A model generated the notes under the pieces. That model worked only from the letters and a program-made list of their open reading frames with translations. It was not told the origin of the DNA and made no database searches. From Deltaproteobacteria bacterium (GTDB lineage Bacteria > Desulfobacterota > JADFXK01), in the NCBI GenBank assembly GCA_015233285.1, contig JADFYA010000202.1, positions 1-6,266 on the forward strand: a stretch of DNA of 6,266 nucleotides, given 5' to 3'. Positions 6,065 through 6,266 of the stretch are shown piece by piece. The number at the start of each line of letters is the position of its first letter. Position 1 is the first letter of the stretch. A program made the position numbers and the translations under genes.

Positions 6065-6266
6065 TTACAAAAATAATCGCACTTTGACCATAGATCCGGC
6101 GTCGAGCCCTTCATCATTCAGATCGATCTTGACCAACCCGTCGGCCTTGACCATGGTGGATAACAAGCCGGATTTACCAAACATCGGCTCGGCCTGGATC
6201 TGGTCTCCCGTATAGCTCAATCTCACCCGGACATAGTCTTCCCGGCCCTGCGCCGAAGGAATATTC
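6065..6266 (-). CDS. moeA: Molybdopterin molybdenumtransferase MoeA, C-terminal end (gene enters from right edge)
   Basis: The last 66 codons, ending in TAA, are present; the 5' part lies beyond the right edge. They encode the C-terminal beta-barrel (domain IV) of MoeA. The stretch KSGLLSTMVKADGLVKI is the hallmark of the family, followed by the glycine-containing end LNDEGLDAGSMVKVRLFL. MoeA inserts molybdate (or tungstate) into adenylylated molybdopterin in the cytoplasm, the last step of molybdenum cofactor synthesis. It shares strand with motA but is separated by about 210 bases with hairpins, so it probably belongs to a different transcription unit. MoeA-like domain IV also occurs in fused cofactor proteins; the rest of the gene would be needed to exclude a fusion. 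Confidence 0.85.
   Translation of the reverse strand, partial: NIPSAQGREDYVRVRLSYTGDQIQAEPMFGKSGLLSTMVKADGLVKIDLNDEGLDAGSMVKVRLFL

Noticed and set aside
1..6266. Mobile element, CRISPR, tRNA or phage signals
   Set aside because: I saw no transposase or integrase frames, no terminal inverted repeats, no regularly spaced repeats and no tRNA-like cloverleaf on either strand.

Overview
The window holds a run of seven same-direction (minus-strand) genes. Reading 5' to 3' along that strand, from the right edge leftward, they are: the 3' end of moeA (molybdenum cofactor synthesis), motA, motB, a three-domain REC-like/HD-GYP-like/PilZ protein, a MacA-type periplasmic adaptor, a MacB/LolD-type ABC ATPase, and the start of a MacB-type permease that runs off the left edge. 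No plus-strand gene, RNA gene, insertion sequence, integrase, attachment site or CRISPR array could be supported. The organism is evidently a flagellated, Gram-negative (diderm) bacterium: it has a proton-type MotAB stator, an OmpA-like peptidoglycan-binding MotB, and a tripartite-efflux adaptor that requires an outer membrane. The balanced base composition, the REC/HD-GYP/PilZ architecture and the mixed gene order would suit a Desulfobacterota ('deltaproteobacterial') genome, but that is a low-confidence inference made without any database search. Layout: moeA ends at 6065. About 210 bases of non-coding DNA follow, carrying two hairpins, a TATAAT box and a weak FliA-like match, and this is the likely promoter region for motA. 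motA and motB (39 bases apart) encode the stator. The PilZ-domain gene starts 38 bases after motB and is probably co-transcribed with it. Its receiver-like domain lacks the phosphoacceptor aspartate and its HD-GYP-like domain lacks the metal-binding histidines, while the PilZ domain keeps most of its c-di-GMP-binding signature. It therefore looks like a c-di-GMP sensor built on two retired enzymatic or signalling domains. The macA-like gene follows so closely that its ribosome-binding site lies right behind the PilZ gene's stop codon, which links the motility genes to an export cassette. The ATPase gene follows after 99 bases. A further gap of about 230 bases, with hairpins, separates it from the permease gene. 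Working model: motAB powers the flagellum and the PilZ protein probably tunes stator or motor output in response to c-di-GMP, as YcgR-type proteins do (inference). The MacA/ATPase/permease set would export a substrate across the envelope with a TolC-like outer-membrane partner that is not in this window. Two start sites differ from the longest-frame reading: motA most likely begins at the ATG at 5852, giving exact co-linearity with E. coli MotA residue numbers, and macA at the GTG at 2466. Most of the window is ordinary conserved biology. The degenerate REC/HD-GYP/PilZ protein and its coupling to the export genes are what deserve a second look.
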